Assembly (NCBI GenBank): GCA_028285585.1
Contig: JANQOU010000002.1
Span: 1 to 64,000, forward strand
Length of the DNA: 64,000 nt
Origin: Acidimicrobiia bacterium
Lineage (GTDB): Bacteria; Actinomycetota; Acidimicrobiia; Spongiisociales; ZC4RG35
Direction: 5' to 3'
The notes beneath the pieces were generated by a model, which saw only the letters and a list, made by a program, of their open reading frames with translations, was not told the origin of the DNA and ran no database searches. The translations under genes and the position numbers were made by a program. Shown here piece after piece: positions 28,531-37,242 of the stretch (position 1 is its first letter; each line of letters starts with the position of its first letter).

Positions 28531-29559
28531 ATGCGCGCACTCGTCAAACATCCCGATGAGGAGGGCTTCAGGCTCGAGGAAATGCCGAAACCGACACCGG
28601 GGCCCGATGAAGTCGTGGTGAAGGTGCACACAGCCGGCATATGCGGGACCGACCTCCACATCTACCGCTGGGATGATTGGGCGCGCTCAACGGTGCCGGC
28701 GCCAATGACGATCGGCCATGAGTTCTCGGGCCACATTGAAGAGCTCGGCAGCAACGTCGGCGGCTTCGTTGTAGGTGAGCTGGTTGGTGCGGAGGGTCAC
28801 GTGGTCTGTGGGCAATGCCGGAACTGTCTGGCCGGGAGACGCCATCTCTGCCAGGAGCCAAAAGGCATCGGCGTGAACATTCCAGGCGCGTTTGCCGACT
28901 ACGTGGTGATTCCCAAGGGGAACCTATGGCGTCATGAAGAAGGCCTCTCTCCCGAGATCGCCGCTTTGTTCGATCCGTTTGGGAACGCGGTTCACACCGC
29001 CCTTAAATTCCCGGTTTTGGGTGAAGATGTTCTCATAACCGGCGCAGGCCCGATAGGGCTGATGGCCGCGGCAGTGGTGAACCATGCCGGTGCCCGCAAC
29101 ACGGTCGTGACCGACGTCAACCCCTTCCGATTGGCCCTTGCCTTGGAGATGGGGGCCACCAGGGCCGTGGACGTGCGCTCAGGCGATCTCGGAGCCGTCC
29201 AAGCCGAGTTGGGCATGACCGAGGGCTTCGATGTCGCCCTGGAGGTCTCGGGAAGCCCAGCGGCCTTCGATGACATCCTCGCCAACACCATCCATGGTGC
29301 AAACGTCGCCATGCTCGGCATCCCGGCTGAGCCTTTCCCGATCGACTGGAGCACGGTCATCTTCAACATGCTGAACCTCAAGGGGATCTACGGGCGGGAG
29401 ATGTTCGACACCTGGTACAAGATGAACGTCCTGATCCAGTCGGGGATAGACATCTCCCCGGTGATCACACACCGGTTCCCGGCGGCAGACTACGAGAAAG
29501 CCTTTGCTGCTCTGCAAAGCGCCGAGTCGGGAAAGGTGCTGCTCGACTGGACAAGCTGA
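28531..29559 (+). CDS. tdh: L-threonine 3-dehydrogenase (Zn-dependent)
   Basis: AGICGTDLHIYRWDDWA, GHEFSGHI, CGQCRNCLAGRRHLCQ, GVNIPGAFADYVV, IYGREMFDTWYKM; start refined to ATG 28531. Confidence 0.92.
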   Translation: MRALVKHPDEEGFRLEEMPKPTPGPDEVVVKVHTAGICGTDLHIYRWDDWARSTVPAPMTIGHEFSGHIEELGSNVGGFVVGELVGAEGHVVCGQCRNCLAGRRHLCQEPKGIGVNIPGAFADYVVIPKGNLWRHEEGLSPEIAALFDPFGNAVHTALKFPVLGEDVLITGAGPIGLMAAAVVNHAGARNTVVTDVNPFRLALALEMGATRAVDVRSGDLGAVQAELGMTEGFDVALEVSGSPAAFDDILANTIHGANVAMLGIPAEPFPIDWSTVIFNMLNLKGIYGREMFDTWYKMNVLIQSGIDISPVITHRFPAADYEKAFAALQSAESGKVLLDWTS

Positions 29560-29574
29560 GCCGTATGCGGGCTT

Positions 29575-30384
29575 TCAGGTCCGTGCGTTGATCCAGCGGA
29601 TTATCTCGCCGACGATCTCAGGCCCCTCCGGCTCGTTGAGGATCTCGTGACGAAGATCCGGGTAGAGACGACGCTCACAGTCGTTGATGTCGGTGAAGAG
29701 CTCCGTCGAAGCCGGCGGTACCAGAGGATCGCCACCTCCGTGTAGAACAAGCGTTGGGATGTCCAAACCTATGACGCTGTCCCGCGCCTCCGCCATTGCA
29801 TCGAACAAGGCCTTGCCGAAGCGCATGGTCGCACCTGTGTGGACCAGAGGGTCCTCGAAGTACTTCTCCCCCACGCCGGGGTCACGAGACAGGTGCTCGC
29901 CTTTGATTGCCTGAGGGATCGAAAGCGTGGGAGCGACCCGGGATGCGATTCCGGCAAGCTTCTTCTGCCACGCAGCCCCACCGTCCATCGCCGGTGCGGA
30001 GAGAACGAGCAGGTCCGGCCGGACCCGATCATCAAGCGCATAGCCAAGCGCCAGCAGCCCGCCCATCGAGTGGCCCATGAGCACCAAAGAGGCTCCCTGT
30101 TCCGCTGCCCAGCCCATGTGCCGGTCGATCTGGTCGTAGAACAACGACCAATCTGCGATGTCGACCCTGGCGCCTCCGGTGGCTCCGTGACCGATCGCAT
30201 CGAAGGAGCGCACGTGGAATCCAGCACTGGCTAGAAGCCCCCCGGTCCGCTCATACCGTCCTGAGTGCTCGGCAACGCCATGGACGAGCAAGATCACGGC
30301 TCGTGGCTCCGACACCGGGACCCAATCGCGGACCAGCTCAGTGCCGAGCTCGGCATGGGGGACCGCATGTGCAACGCTCGTCAA
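29575..30384 (-). CDS. Alpha/beta hydrolase (monoacylglycerol-lipase-like)
   Basis: AVILLVHGVAEHSGRYERTGGLLASAGFHVRSFDAIGHGATGG; LVLMGHSMGGLLAL. Confidence 0.9.
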   Translation of the reverse strand: MTSVAHAVPHAELGTELVRDWVPVSEPRAVILLVHGVAEHSGRYERTGGLLASAGFHVRSFDAIGHGATGGARVDIADWSLFYDQIDRHMGWAAEQGASLVLMGHSMGGLLALGYALDDRVRPDLLVLSAPAMDGGAAWQKKLAGIASRVAPTLSIPQAIKGEHLSRDPGVGEKYFEDPLVHTGATMRFGKALFDAMAEARDSVIGLDIPTLVLHGGGDPLVPPASTELFTDINDCERRLYPDLRHEILNEPEGPEIVGEIIRWINART

Positions 30385-30411
30385 ACGGCTCTCCTGATCG
30401 ATAGCGCGATG

Positions 30412-31464
30412 TTACGAGTCTTTGTGGAACGGCGGCTTGACGATGTGACCCGGCACCCACTTATCTCGGATTTCGACCTCGAGTTCACCGATGGGCTCCG
30501 CCGGCGCCGGTGACAGGTAACCCATGCCAATCCCCTTGCCGAGCATCGGGCTCATGTTGCCTGACGTGACCGTCCCAGTTGCCCCGCTGTCGGTGCGGAT
30601 GTGGTGACCATGGCGAGGGATGCCTCGATCATCCAAGACGAAGCCGGTGAGAAGGCGGGGGACGCCGTGCTCCTTCTGCTCGACGAGCTTGGGCTTGCCG
30701 GTGAACTCGTGATCCAGATCAACCGCAAAGCGCAAGCCTGCTTCCAGCGGTGTGGTCGACTCATCCAGATCTTCGCCCCAGAGCGGAAAGCCCGCTTCGA
30801 GTCTCAGCGTGTCACGCGAGCCAAGACCACACGGGGTGACTCCGGTTTCGACGAGCGCTCTGACAAGCGACTCTCCGGTGGCCGGGTCGGTGCAAATCTC
30901 GCCCCCGGCCTCGCCCGTGTACCCGGTGCCGGCCATTGACACCGTGCCGCCTCCCCATTCGATCGTTGTGTTCCTGAACCTGCCGGGGGCTGCACCGAGC
31001 ACCGACTCGAAGACGCCTGGAGCGTCAGGGCCCTGAAGGGCGATCATCACTGTCGTCGTCTGGAGGTCTGTGACCTCGCAGCCAGGTTCCTCGGCGAACA
31101 AACCCATGACCCGAGAGTGATTGGCCGCGTTGGGCAGCACCCAGAAGCGCTCGTCGTCCCACCACCAGACGATCAGGTCATCCACCACTCCCCCGGCTTC
31201 GTTGAGCAGCATCGTGTACTGGCATCGCCCAGGATCGACACGGTCGATGTCGTTGCAGAGAAGCGACCTGACGGCAGAGTGCGCTCCCTTGCCCGTCAGC
31301 TCGAACCGTCCGAGGTGTGTGACATCGAAGAAACCCGATGACCCTCTCACGGCCCGGTGCTCGTTCAGGACCGAGTCGTACTGGACGGGCATCTCCCAAC
31401 CCCCGAAGTCCACAAAACGCGCCCCGAGGGACGCGTTCAGATCGTGCAGAGGGGATCGGTTCAT
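30412..31464 (-). CDS. gcvT: Glycine cleavage system T protein (aminomethyltransferase)
   Basis: GARFVDFGGWEMPVQYDSVLNEHRAVRGSSGFFDVTHLGRFELTG; GTGYTGEAGGEI; LRLEAGFPLWGEDLDE. Confidence 0.94.
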   Translation of the reverse strand: MNRSPLHDLNASLGARFVDFGGWEMPVQYDSVLNEHRAVRGSSGFFDVTHLGRFELTGKGAHSAVRSLLCNDIDRVDPGRCQYTMLLNEAGGVVDDLIVWWWDDERFWVLPNAANHSRVMGLFAEEPGCEVTDLQTTTVMIALQGPDAPGVFESVLGAAPGRFRNTTIEWGGGTVSMAGTGYTGEAGGEICTDPATGESLVRALVETGVTPCGLGSRDTLRLEAGFPLWGEDLDESTTPLEAGLRFAVDLDHEFTGKPKLVEQKEHGVPRLLTGFVLDDRGIPRHGHHIRTDSGATGTVTSGNMSPMLGKGIGMGYLSPAPAEPIGELEVEIRDKWVPGHIVKPPFHKDS

Positions 31465-31829
31465 CCGGTCAGCCGCTCGCCCCTGTCCTCGAGCCTCGTT
31501 ATCTCGGGCCGTCCCGGCATGCGTGTCGGAGCTACGACGTCCTCGAGATGGTCCGGCTCTTCCAACCCGTACTTGACCACGAGGTTGAGATAGTCCCGCT
31601 GGTAGAAGAGTTTGCAGTTGACGTCAGGGTGGATTGCCTTGAGTCGCTTCAACTTCTTGTTCTTCTTCGTGACCAGCTTCTGATTCATCGTGGTGATCTC
31701 GATGAACATGTTGTCGTCCGGGAGGTAGAAGTCCGGCGTGAAGAACTTGACCGGTTCGCCGTCGTCGTCGAACTCGATCGGAAAGCTCTCCGGCTCGTAG
31801 ACCCATGGGACTCCGTAGAAGTCCAGCAA
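31461..31829 (-). CDS. Small PD-(D/E)XK-nuclease-like protein; true start probably upstream (non-ATG)
   Basis: Frame extends upstream as ..HEVDFAHNSERQFALLLDFYGVPWVYEPESFPIEF..FFTPDFYLPDDNMFIEITTMNQKLVTKKNKKLKRL; TPDF and (I)EIT match the nuclease-fold pattern. Confidence 0.55.
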   Translation of the reverse strand: MLDFYGVPWVYEPESFPIEFDDDGEPVKFFTPDFYLPDDNMFIEITTMNQKLVTKKNKKLKRLKAIHPDVNCKLFYQRDYLNLVVKYGLEEPDHLEDVVAPTRMPGRPEITRLEDRGERLTG

Positions 31830-31894
31830 TAGGGCGAACTGGCGCTCACTGTTGTGAGCGAAGTCAACTTCGTGCGCCGTGGGGCGGTCTGTGA

Positions 31895-32368
31895 TCAGGT
31901 TGCTCCTGCTTCTACGGCCCCGGCGTACTGCGTGTGGTCTGGGAAGAGCTGATGGATCGCGCCTTCGACCTCGTCCTGCACCGGGCCGATGGCGATCCCG
32001 AACACACCCTGGCCCCGGCGGAACACGTCGACGACTTCTTGCTCAGAGTGCGCCGCATAGATGGTCTGGCCATCGCTGAGAAGCGTGACGTCGGCCAATG
32101 GCTGATCTGACTGCAATTGGGCGCGGAGGATCTCGACGGCTGAGCGGATCTTCTTCAAGCTCATCCCGGCATCCAGCAGACGTTTGATCACCTTGAGCTG
32201 GACAACGTCGGAGAAGGAGTAGAGCCTTTGCGACCCCGACCCGGTTGCCTGTTGAAGTGAGGGCACGATCAGCTTTGTCCGCGCCCAATAGTCGAGTTGC
32301 CGGTATGTGATCCCGACCAGCTTGCAAACTTGTGGGGCGCGATAGCCCAGTTCCCGCTCTTGGGTCAT
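31895..32368 (-). CDS. MerR family transcriptional regulator
   Basis: LGYRAPQVCKLVGITYRQLDYWARTKLIVPSLQQATGSGSQRLYSFSDVVQLKVIKRLLDAGMSLKKIRSAVE. Confidence 0.92.
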   Translation of the reverse strand: MTQERELGYRAPQVCKLVGITYRQLDYWARTKLIVPSLQQATGSGSQRLYSFSDVVQLKVIKRLLDAGMSLKKIRSAVEILRAQLQSDQPLADVTLLSDGQTIYAAHSEQEVVDVFRRGQGVFGIAIGPVQDEVEGAIHQLFPDHTQYAGAVEAGAT

Positions 32369-32382
32369 TCCATCCTCCGGTG

Positions 32383-32398
32383 GTTACAAGTGTGTAAC
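32383..32398. promoter_or_regulatory. Inverted repeat upstream of the merR-family gene, candidate operator
   Basis: GTTACA-AGTG-TGTAAC, perfect 6-bp arms, about 15 nt upstream of the start. Confidence 0.5.
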
Positions 32399-32459
32399 TC
32401 CGCCGCGAAGAAACTACCGGGTCGGTATCGGGTGTGTCAACGCTATCCCTGTGGAAAAC

Positions 32460-33461
32460 TCATCGACCTTCGGGCTGAACTATCTGCGCTGCCTTCTTGA
32501 CCTGGTCTTTTGTGCCTACCACAACCAGGCGGTCCCCCTCACTCAGCGTGATGTCCGGGCCCGGGTTGACCGTCATCTCGTTGGCTGTGCCCTCGACGGC
32601 GAGGATGGTTGCCCCCGACTCCTGACGTATGCCGGAATCTCGGATCGAGTGATCCACAACCGGACAGCTGGCTGTGACGTCGATCTCCTCTACATGGAAC
32701 TCCAGAGGGCGGTCTCCGACCACAACGTCGAATATCTGAGCCAGCTCCGGCTGCACCGCCATCAGCGCCAGCCGCTCCGCACCGACGGCCTGTGGTGCCA
32801 CGACACCATCGGCCCCGGCGAGACGCAGCTTTCGCTCAGACTCAGCTTCCACAGCACGACAGATGACTCGAAGGTCAGGCTTCAGAGCTTTCACCGACAG
32901 TGCTATCACCAGGTTGTCGGAGTCGTCTGCCACACAAGCGATCAGCGACTGGGCCTTGTCAATGCCGGCTTGGTCGAGCACGTCGTTGTGAGTGGCGTCG
33001 CCGCTGATCACGAGCGCTCCAGCATCGTGGGCTCGCTCGGCTCTGGCAGCGTCGAATTCGATCACAACAGAATCAATCGCTCGCGACTCCAACTCGTGCC
33101 AGGTCCCGCGTCCGACTCGGCCCCATCCGCAGATGATGACGTGACGGTTCAATTGGGCGACTTCTCGGCGCATACGTGCCTTTCTGCGGACCTCATTCAG
33201 GTCGACCAGGTACTCGATCGACGCAACGGCCGTGAAGATAGTGATGCCAAAGCCACTGACGAGTATGAACAGGGTCCAGGCTTGGCCGGCGCTGGACAGC
33301 ACGAATACCTCTTCGAAGCCAACGGTGGTCACGGTGATGATCACCATGTAGAAGGCGTCGAACAGAGAGACGCCTTCGATCAGGACGTATCCCAAGGTGC
33401 CTGCGACGACGATCACCGCCAGGGCCTCCAGCCCGTAAACGATGCGTCGACGGATGTCCAC
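32460..33461 (-). CDS. Ion channel with TrkA-N/RCK domains (potassium-channel family)
   Basis: Pore-like FDAFYMVIITVTTVGFEEVF; HVIICGWGRVGRGTWHELE Rossmann; RCK_C GDRLVVVGTKDQVKKA. Confidence 0.88.
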   Translation of the reverse strand: MDIRRRIVYGLEALAVIVVAGTLGYVLIEGVSLFDAFYMVIITVTTVGFEEVFVLSSAGQAWTLFILVSGFGITIFTAVASIEYLVDLNEVRRKARMRREVAQLNRHVIICGWGRVGRGTWHELESRAIDSVVIEFDAARAERAHDAGALVISGDATHNDVLDQAGIDKAQSLIACVADDSDNLVIALSVKALKPDLRVICRAVEAESERKLRLAGADGVVAPQAVGAERLALMAVQPELAQIFDVVVGDRPLEFHVEEIDVTASCPVVDHSIRDSGIRQESGATILAVEGTANEMTVNPGPDITLSEGDRLVVVGTKDQVKKAAQIVQPEGR

Positions 33462-33979
33462 TAAGCCTGATCAGGGTGCTCGCCGCCGAGAAAGTCCTCG
33501 ACGGTCACGTCCTCGAGGAACTCTCGGAAGCGCTCGACCTCGTCCTCCGCTTCGGTCTCCTCTTCGAAATGCACGCCGGCTTCGTCCATCAGCGATGGCG
33601 AGGCAAAGACCGGAGTGCCGGTTCTGACGGCAAGGGCAATGGCGTCCGACGGCCGTGACGAGACCTCGATCTCATTTCCAGCCATGTCCAGGGCGAGATC
33701 TGCGTAGAAGACGGAATCCCTCATCTCGGTGATCACGATTCGCACGGCCAAAGCGCCGACCGCGTCGATGACCGACCGCATCAAGTCATGAGTCAGCGGC
33801 CGCGGCGGCTCCACGCCCTCCATGGCGGTGGCTATCGAGGTGGCCTCGTTGGCCCCGATCCAAATGGGCAGATAACGGCTTCCCTCCTGCTCGCGCAGCA
33901 AGACGATGGGCTGATTCGAGGGCAGCTCGACGCGCACGCCCACAATCTCGAGGGGCACAAGCCCGCCGTTCTCAGACAT
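33461..33979 (-). CDS. Bifunctional nuclease family protein (DUF151)
   Basis: VVLLREQEGSRYLPIWIGANEATSIATAMEGVEPPRPLTHDLMRSVIDAVGA; SSRPSDAIALAVRTGTPVFA. Confidence 0.92.
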   Translation of the reverse strand: MSENGGLVPLEIVGVRVELPSNQPIVLLREQEGSRYLPIWIGANEATSIATAMEGVEPPRPLTHDLMRSVIDAVGALAVRIVITEMRDSVFYADLALDMAGNEIEVSSRPSDAIALAVRTGTPVFASPSLMDEAGVHFEEETEAEDEVERFREFLEDVTVEDFLGGEHPDQA

Positions 33980-34018
33980 CGGGCGAGGTTATCACCGGCT
34001 TCTCAGTCAGCGGCATGG

Positions 34019-34594
34019 TCAGATCAGGCCAAGCTCACGAGCCAGGCAGAGGGGTTCGTCGACAAAGGCCTCCATGTCCAGCAGCGCCCATATCGAGCGC
34101 AGGTTCCGGTAGTAGCCCTTCCAGTCGAGGCCGTAGCCCACGAGGAATTCGTCCCCAACCTCGAAACCCCGGTACTCGATCGGCACATCGGTGACTCGAC
34201 GCCGGCTCTTGTCGAACAGCGCCGCGGTGGCAACGCTCGCCGCGCCCCTGTCGATCATCATCTTTCTCAGCACCGTCAGCGTCAGCCCGGTGTCGATGAT
34301 GTCGTCGACGATTATCACGTTTCGATCCAAGACCGGCGTGGACAGGTCCATGGCGATGCCAATCCGGCCGCTCTCACCGAACCTGTTGAGGCCGAGGAAA
34401 TCGATCTCGGTGGTTCCTTCCACCGCGCGAACCAGATCGGCCGCAAAGGGCACGGCGCCGACCAGCATCACTACGAAGAGCGGTTCTCTGCCGCTGTAGT
34501 CGTAGGTGATTGCCTCTCCCAGCTCGGCAACTCGCGAGCGAAGGCTCTCCTCAGGTATAGCCTCGGTTGCGAAGGGAAACTCGCGAAGGATCAC
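34019..34594 (-). CDS. hpt: Hypoxanthine phosphoribosyltransferase
   Basis: PLFVVMLVGAVPFAADLVRAV; NVIIVDDIIDTGLTLTVLRKMM; FEVGDEFLVGYGLDWKGYYRNL; GTGA overlap with the upstream gene. Confidence 0.93.
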   Translation of the reverse strand: MILREFPFATEAIPEESLRSRVAELGEAITYDYSGREPLFVVMLVGAVPFAADLVRAVEGTTEIDFLGLNRFGESGRIGIAMDLSTPVLDRNVIIVDDIIDTGLTLTVLRKMMIDRGAASVATAALFDKSRRRVTDVPIEYRGFEVGDEFLVGYGLDWKGYYRNLRSIWALLDMEAFVDEPLCLARELGLI

Positions 34595-35724
34595 GACCCC
34601 ACCAGCTCGTTCCACCAGTAGGCGAGAGTGCCCAGGATGCCTTTGGGCGCTTCCGTGGGGTTCCGTTTCGTCGTGCGAACGGAAGGCTCCACCGGATCTG
34701 CCGCAGGTTCGTCCTCAACAGTCGTTGAAGGGGGATTCGATTGGAGTCCCTGGGCAGAGAGGTGCACCAACGCCTCCAATCCGGCCTCGATGCGCAGTGT
34801 CCCCGCTCCTATCTTGGGTTGAAGGGACGTGTAGGGCGTTGATGCGGCGAGAGTCCCGTATATCCGTAGTTCTCCGAATCCCCAGTCGAGCAGGCTCTCG
34901 GCGTCGGAGAAGTGAGCCCTGCGCCCGTCGGAGCCAAGCACGACAACGTAGAGCTCCCGCCCATCACGCTCCGCCGAGGCCACGAAGGTGAGCAGGGCGT
35001 CGTTGGTGAACCCCGTTTTGACCCCGTTGGCTCCTTCGTAGTCGCCGAGCATGAGGTTTGTCGACGTTCCCAGCCGTTTCGAGCCGTCAGGGGCGTCAGG
35101 GAACGTCAGCTTCCGGGATCTGGCCAGGTCACGGAACTCTTGATGCTTCATGGCCTCCAGCGTCAGGTTGAGCATGTCCCTTGCCGTCGAGTAGTGGTTC
35201 TCTTGATCGAGCCCGTGCGGATTCGCGAAGGAGGTCCCGGTCAGGTTCAACTCATCGGCTCGGGCGTTCATGATCGCCACGAAGCCTTCGACGGATCCTC
35301 CGACATGCTCGGCGATAGCCGTGGCGGCATCGTTCGCGGAGTGAATCATCGCGGCCTTGACGAGAGCGCCCAGCTCCAGCTGTTCACCTGCAAAGAGCTC
35401 GATCTCGCGCTCCCCTGTCTCGGCTGCGTTTCGGCTGACAGTCACCATTTCGTTCATCGGGCGCATCTCGATGGCCAGAAGTGCCGTCATGATCTTCGTG
35501 ACCGAGGCAATTGAGCGCTCTTCGTCGGGGAGTTGCGATGCGAGCTCCGTTTCCGCGGAGTCGTCGTAGATGATCCAAGTCGCCGCCGTGACTGAAGGCG
35601 GCGGGCCCGTCGGGAAGCCGTCAACGATCGGGACCGGATAGGTGAGCGGCGCCGCCCCACCAGGAAGCGCGAACGCAAGCGTGAAAGCCACCACGAGTGT
35701 GGCCAGACTTCGAAACCGGGTCAT
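34591..35724 (-). CDS. D-alanyl-D-alanine carboxypeptidase (S11)
   Basis: RSIASVTKIMTALLAIE (SxxK), MIHSANDAATAIAEHVGGS (SxN), GANGVKTGFTNDA (KTG). Confidence 0.93.
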   Translation of the reverse strand: MTRFRSLATLVVAFTLAFALPGGAAPLTYPVPIVDGFPTGPPPSVTAATWIIYDDSAETELASQLPDEERSIASVTKIMTALLAIEMRPMNEMVTVSRNAAETGEREIELFAGEQLELGALVKAAMIHSANDAATAIAEHVGGSVEGFVAIMNARADELNLTGTSFANPHGLDQENHYSTARDMLNLTLEAMKHQEFRDLARSRKLTFPDAPDGSKRLGTSTNLMLGDYEGANGVKTGFTNDALLTFVASAERDGRELYVVVLGSDGRRAHFSDAESLLDWGFGELRIYGTLAASTPYTSLQPKIGAGTLRIEAGLEALVHLSAQGLQSNPPSTTVEDEPAADPVEPSVRTTKRNPTEAPKGILGTLAYWWNELVGS

Positions 35725-36398
35725 GTTGTCAGGTGCTGTCTCAGCTCTAGTGACAACAAGGCCCTGTGCATGACGCTGACAGAGTCTGAGCAGGCTTCCA
35801 GGGTGTCTTTGGCCCTGCCGCGGGCCTCGGCGTTGTTGGCTCTCGCCAGCGGTGTGACCAATTGGCCCAACAGATCTGAAGCCCTGTCCACCGAGATCCT
35901 TATCGAGCGAAGATGTCGTGGCTCCAGGCCGTAGTCCATGAGACGTTTGGCTTCGGTGGCGACCACTGCTGCCTCATGAGGAAAGACGGTGGTGCCGTCC
36001 ACCGGCTTGACGACGCCCACCTCTATCAACTCTCTGAGCTGATCCTCTTCCAGACCCGAGCGTTTGAGGAGGGTGGCTCGATCCAGAGGCTCGCCCGGCT
36101 CCTCGAGGTCGGATGAAGCCGGTGCCAGGCCGGTCTCCTCGCCCCTCTCCCAGAGGGTCAACTTCGACTTGATCACTTTCAACGGCAAGAAATGGTCGCG
36201 CTGCTGTTGGAGGATGAACCGGAGGCGGGCGACATCGTCCGAGCTGAACTGCCGGTAGCCGCTTGCCGACCGGTCGGGATCGATCAGGCCTTGGCTTTCG
36301 AGGAATCTGATCTTGGACACTGAGACATCTGGGAAGTCATCCCGAAGCAGGTTGATCACTTCTCCGATGCTGAGGGCCCCCGGCTCAGGCGTCACCAT
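35721..36398 (-). CDS. MerR-family regulator, FtsR-like
   Basis: LSIGEVINLLRDDFPDVSVSKIRFLESQGLIDPDRSASGYRQFSSDDVARLRFIL. Confidence 0.9.
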   Translation of the reverse strand: MVTPEPGALSIGEVINLLRDDFPDVSVSKIRFLESQGLIDPDRSASGYRQFSSDDVARLRFILQQQRDHFLPLKVIKSKLTLWERGEETGLAPASSDLEEPGEPLDRATLLKRSGLEEDQLRELIEVGVVKPVDGTTVFPHEAAVVATEAKRLMDYGLEPRHLRSIRISVDRASDLLGQLVTPLARANNAEARGRAKDTLEACSDSVSVMHRALLSLELRQHLTT

Positions 36399-36816
36399 GA
36401 GCCACCAGGAAATGGAATCTCCCCACCAGCACTTCGTCGCCGGCCTCCAGGTCGGCTTGATCGACTCTCTGCTCGTTGACGTACGTCCCGTTGGTCGAGC
36501 CGCTGTCCTCTACCGACAGAGACTCGTTGCTGATCACGAATCGGCAGTGCTGTCTCGAAACGGTGACGTCGTTGAGGAAGATGTCGCTCTCGGGATGACG
36601 TCCCACGGTGGTGTTGCCAGGGCGAAGAAGGTAGGTCATGCCTGCCCTTGGGCCTTTCTCGACCACTAGGGCAAAGCCACTGAGGCCGTCGACATGGGCG
36701 ACCTGTTCTCTCGTGAGCGGATGACCGGCGCGGTCAGAAACTGGCACATAGAAGACCGTCGGGTCGGTCTCGACCTCTACCTCAGGTTTCGGTTCCGGCG
36801 TGTGCTCGTCGGCCAT
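36385..36816 (-). CDS. FHA domain protein, GarA/OdhI-like
   Basis: GNTTVGRHPESDIFLNDVTVSRQHCRFVI...VEDSGSTNGTYVN. Confidence 0.92.
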   Translation of the reverse strand: MADEHTPEPKPEVEVETDPTVFYVPVSDRAGHPLTREQVAHVDGLSGFALVVEKGPRAGMTYLLRPGNTTVGRHPESDIFLNDVTVSRQHCRFVISNESLSVEDSGSTNGTYVNEQRVDQADLEAGDEVLVGRFHFLVAHGDA

Positions 36817-36858
36817 CAGAGAAAGATGATAGGTATTGCCAGGCCGTGTGCAGGGTTG

Positions 36859-37242
36859 CTACTCGGTGAGATCCTTGTAGGCAGCAGCATCCAGGAGGCC
36901 GTCGGCGCTGAAGCCGCCGTCTACTTCGAGGTCGGCAAGCCAGCCTTCGCCATAAGGGCTCGAGTTGATCAGCTCCGGCGAGTCCGCCACTGCCTGGTTG
37001 ACGGCGACGATCTTGCCCGCAAACGGTGCGTAAACCTCACCGACGGACTTCGTGCTCTCGATCTCAACCACCAAGTCGTCCTTGGCGACGGTGTCGCCTT
37101 CACCAGGAAGCTCGACGTAGACGACATCTCCTAGTTGATCCTGGGCATAGTCCGAGATCCCGATCCGCACGGTGCCGCCATCCATCGGCTTGATCCATTC
37201 GTGCTCTTCGTTGTAGAAGCGATCGTCTGGTGTCTCCATCAA
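36859..37242 (-). CDS. gcvH: Glycine cleavage system H protein
   Basis: DRFYNEEHEWIKP..VRIGISDYAQDQLGDVVYVELPGEGDTV..DLVVEIESTKSVGEVYAPFAGKI lipoyl motif. Confidence 0.95.
   Translation of the reverse strand: MMETPDDRFYNEEHEWIKPMDGGTVRIGISDYAQDQLGDVVYVELPGEGDTVAKDDLVVEIESTKSVGEVYAPFAGKIVAVNQAVADSPELINSSPYGEGWLADLEVDGGFSADGLLDAAAYKDLTE

Noticed and set aside
30412-31470. Glycine riboswitch controlling gcvT
   Set aside because: The region upstream of gcvT is occupied by an overlapping coding frame; no riboswitch-like sequence recognised.
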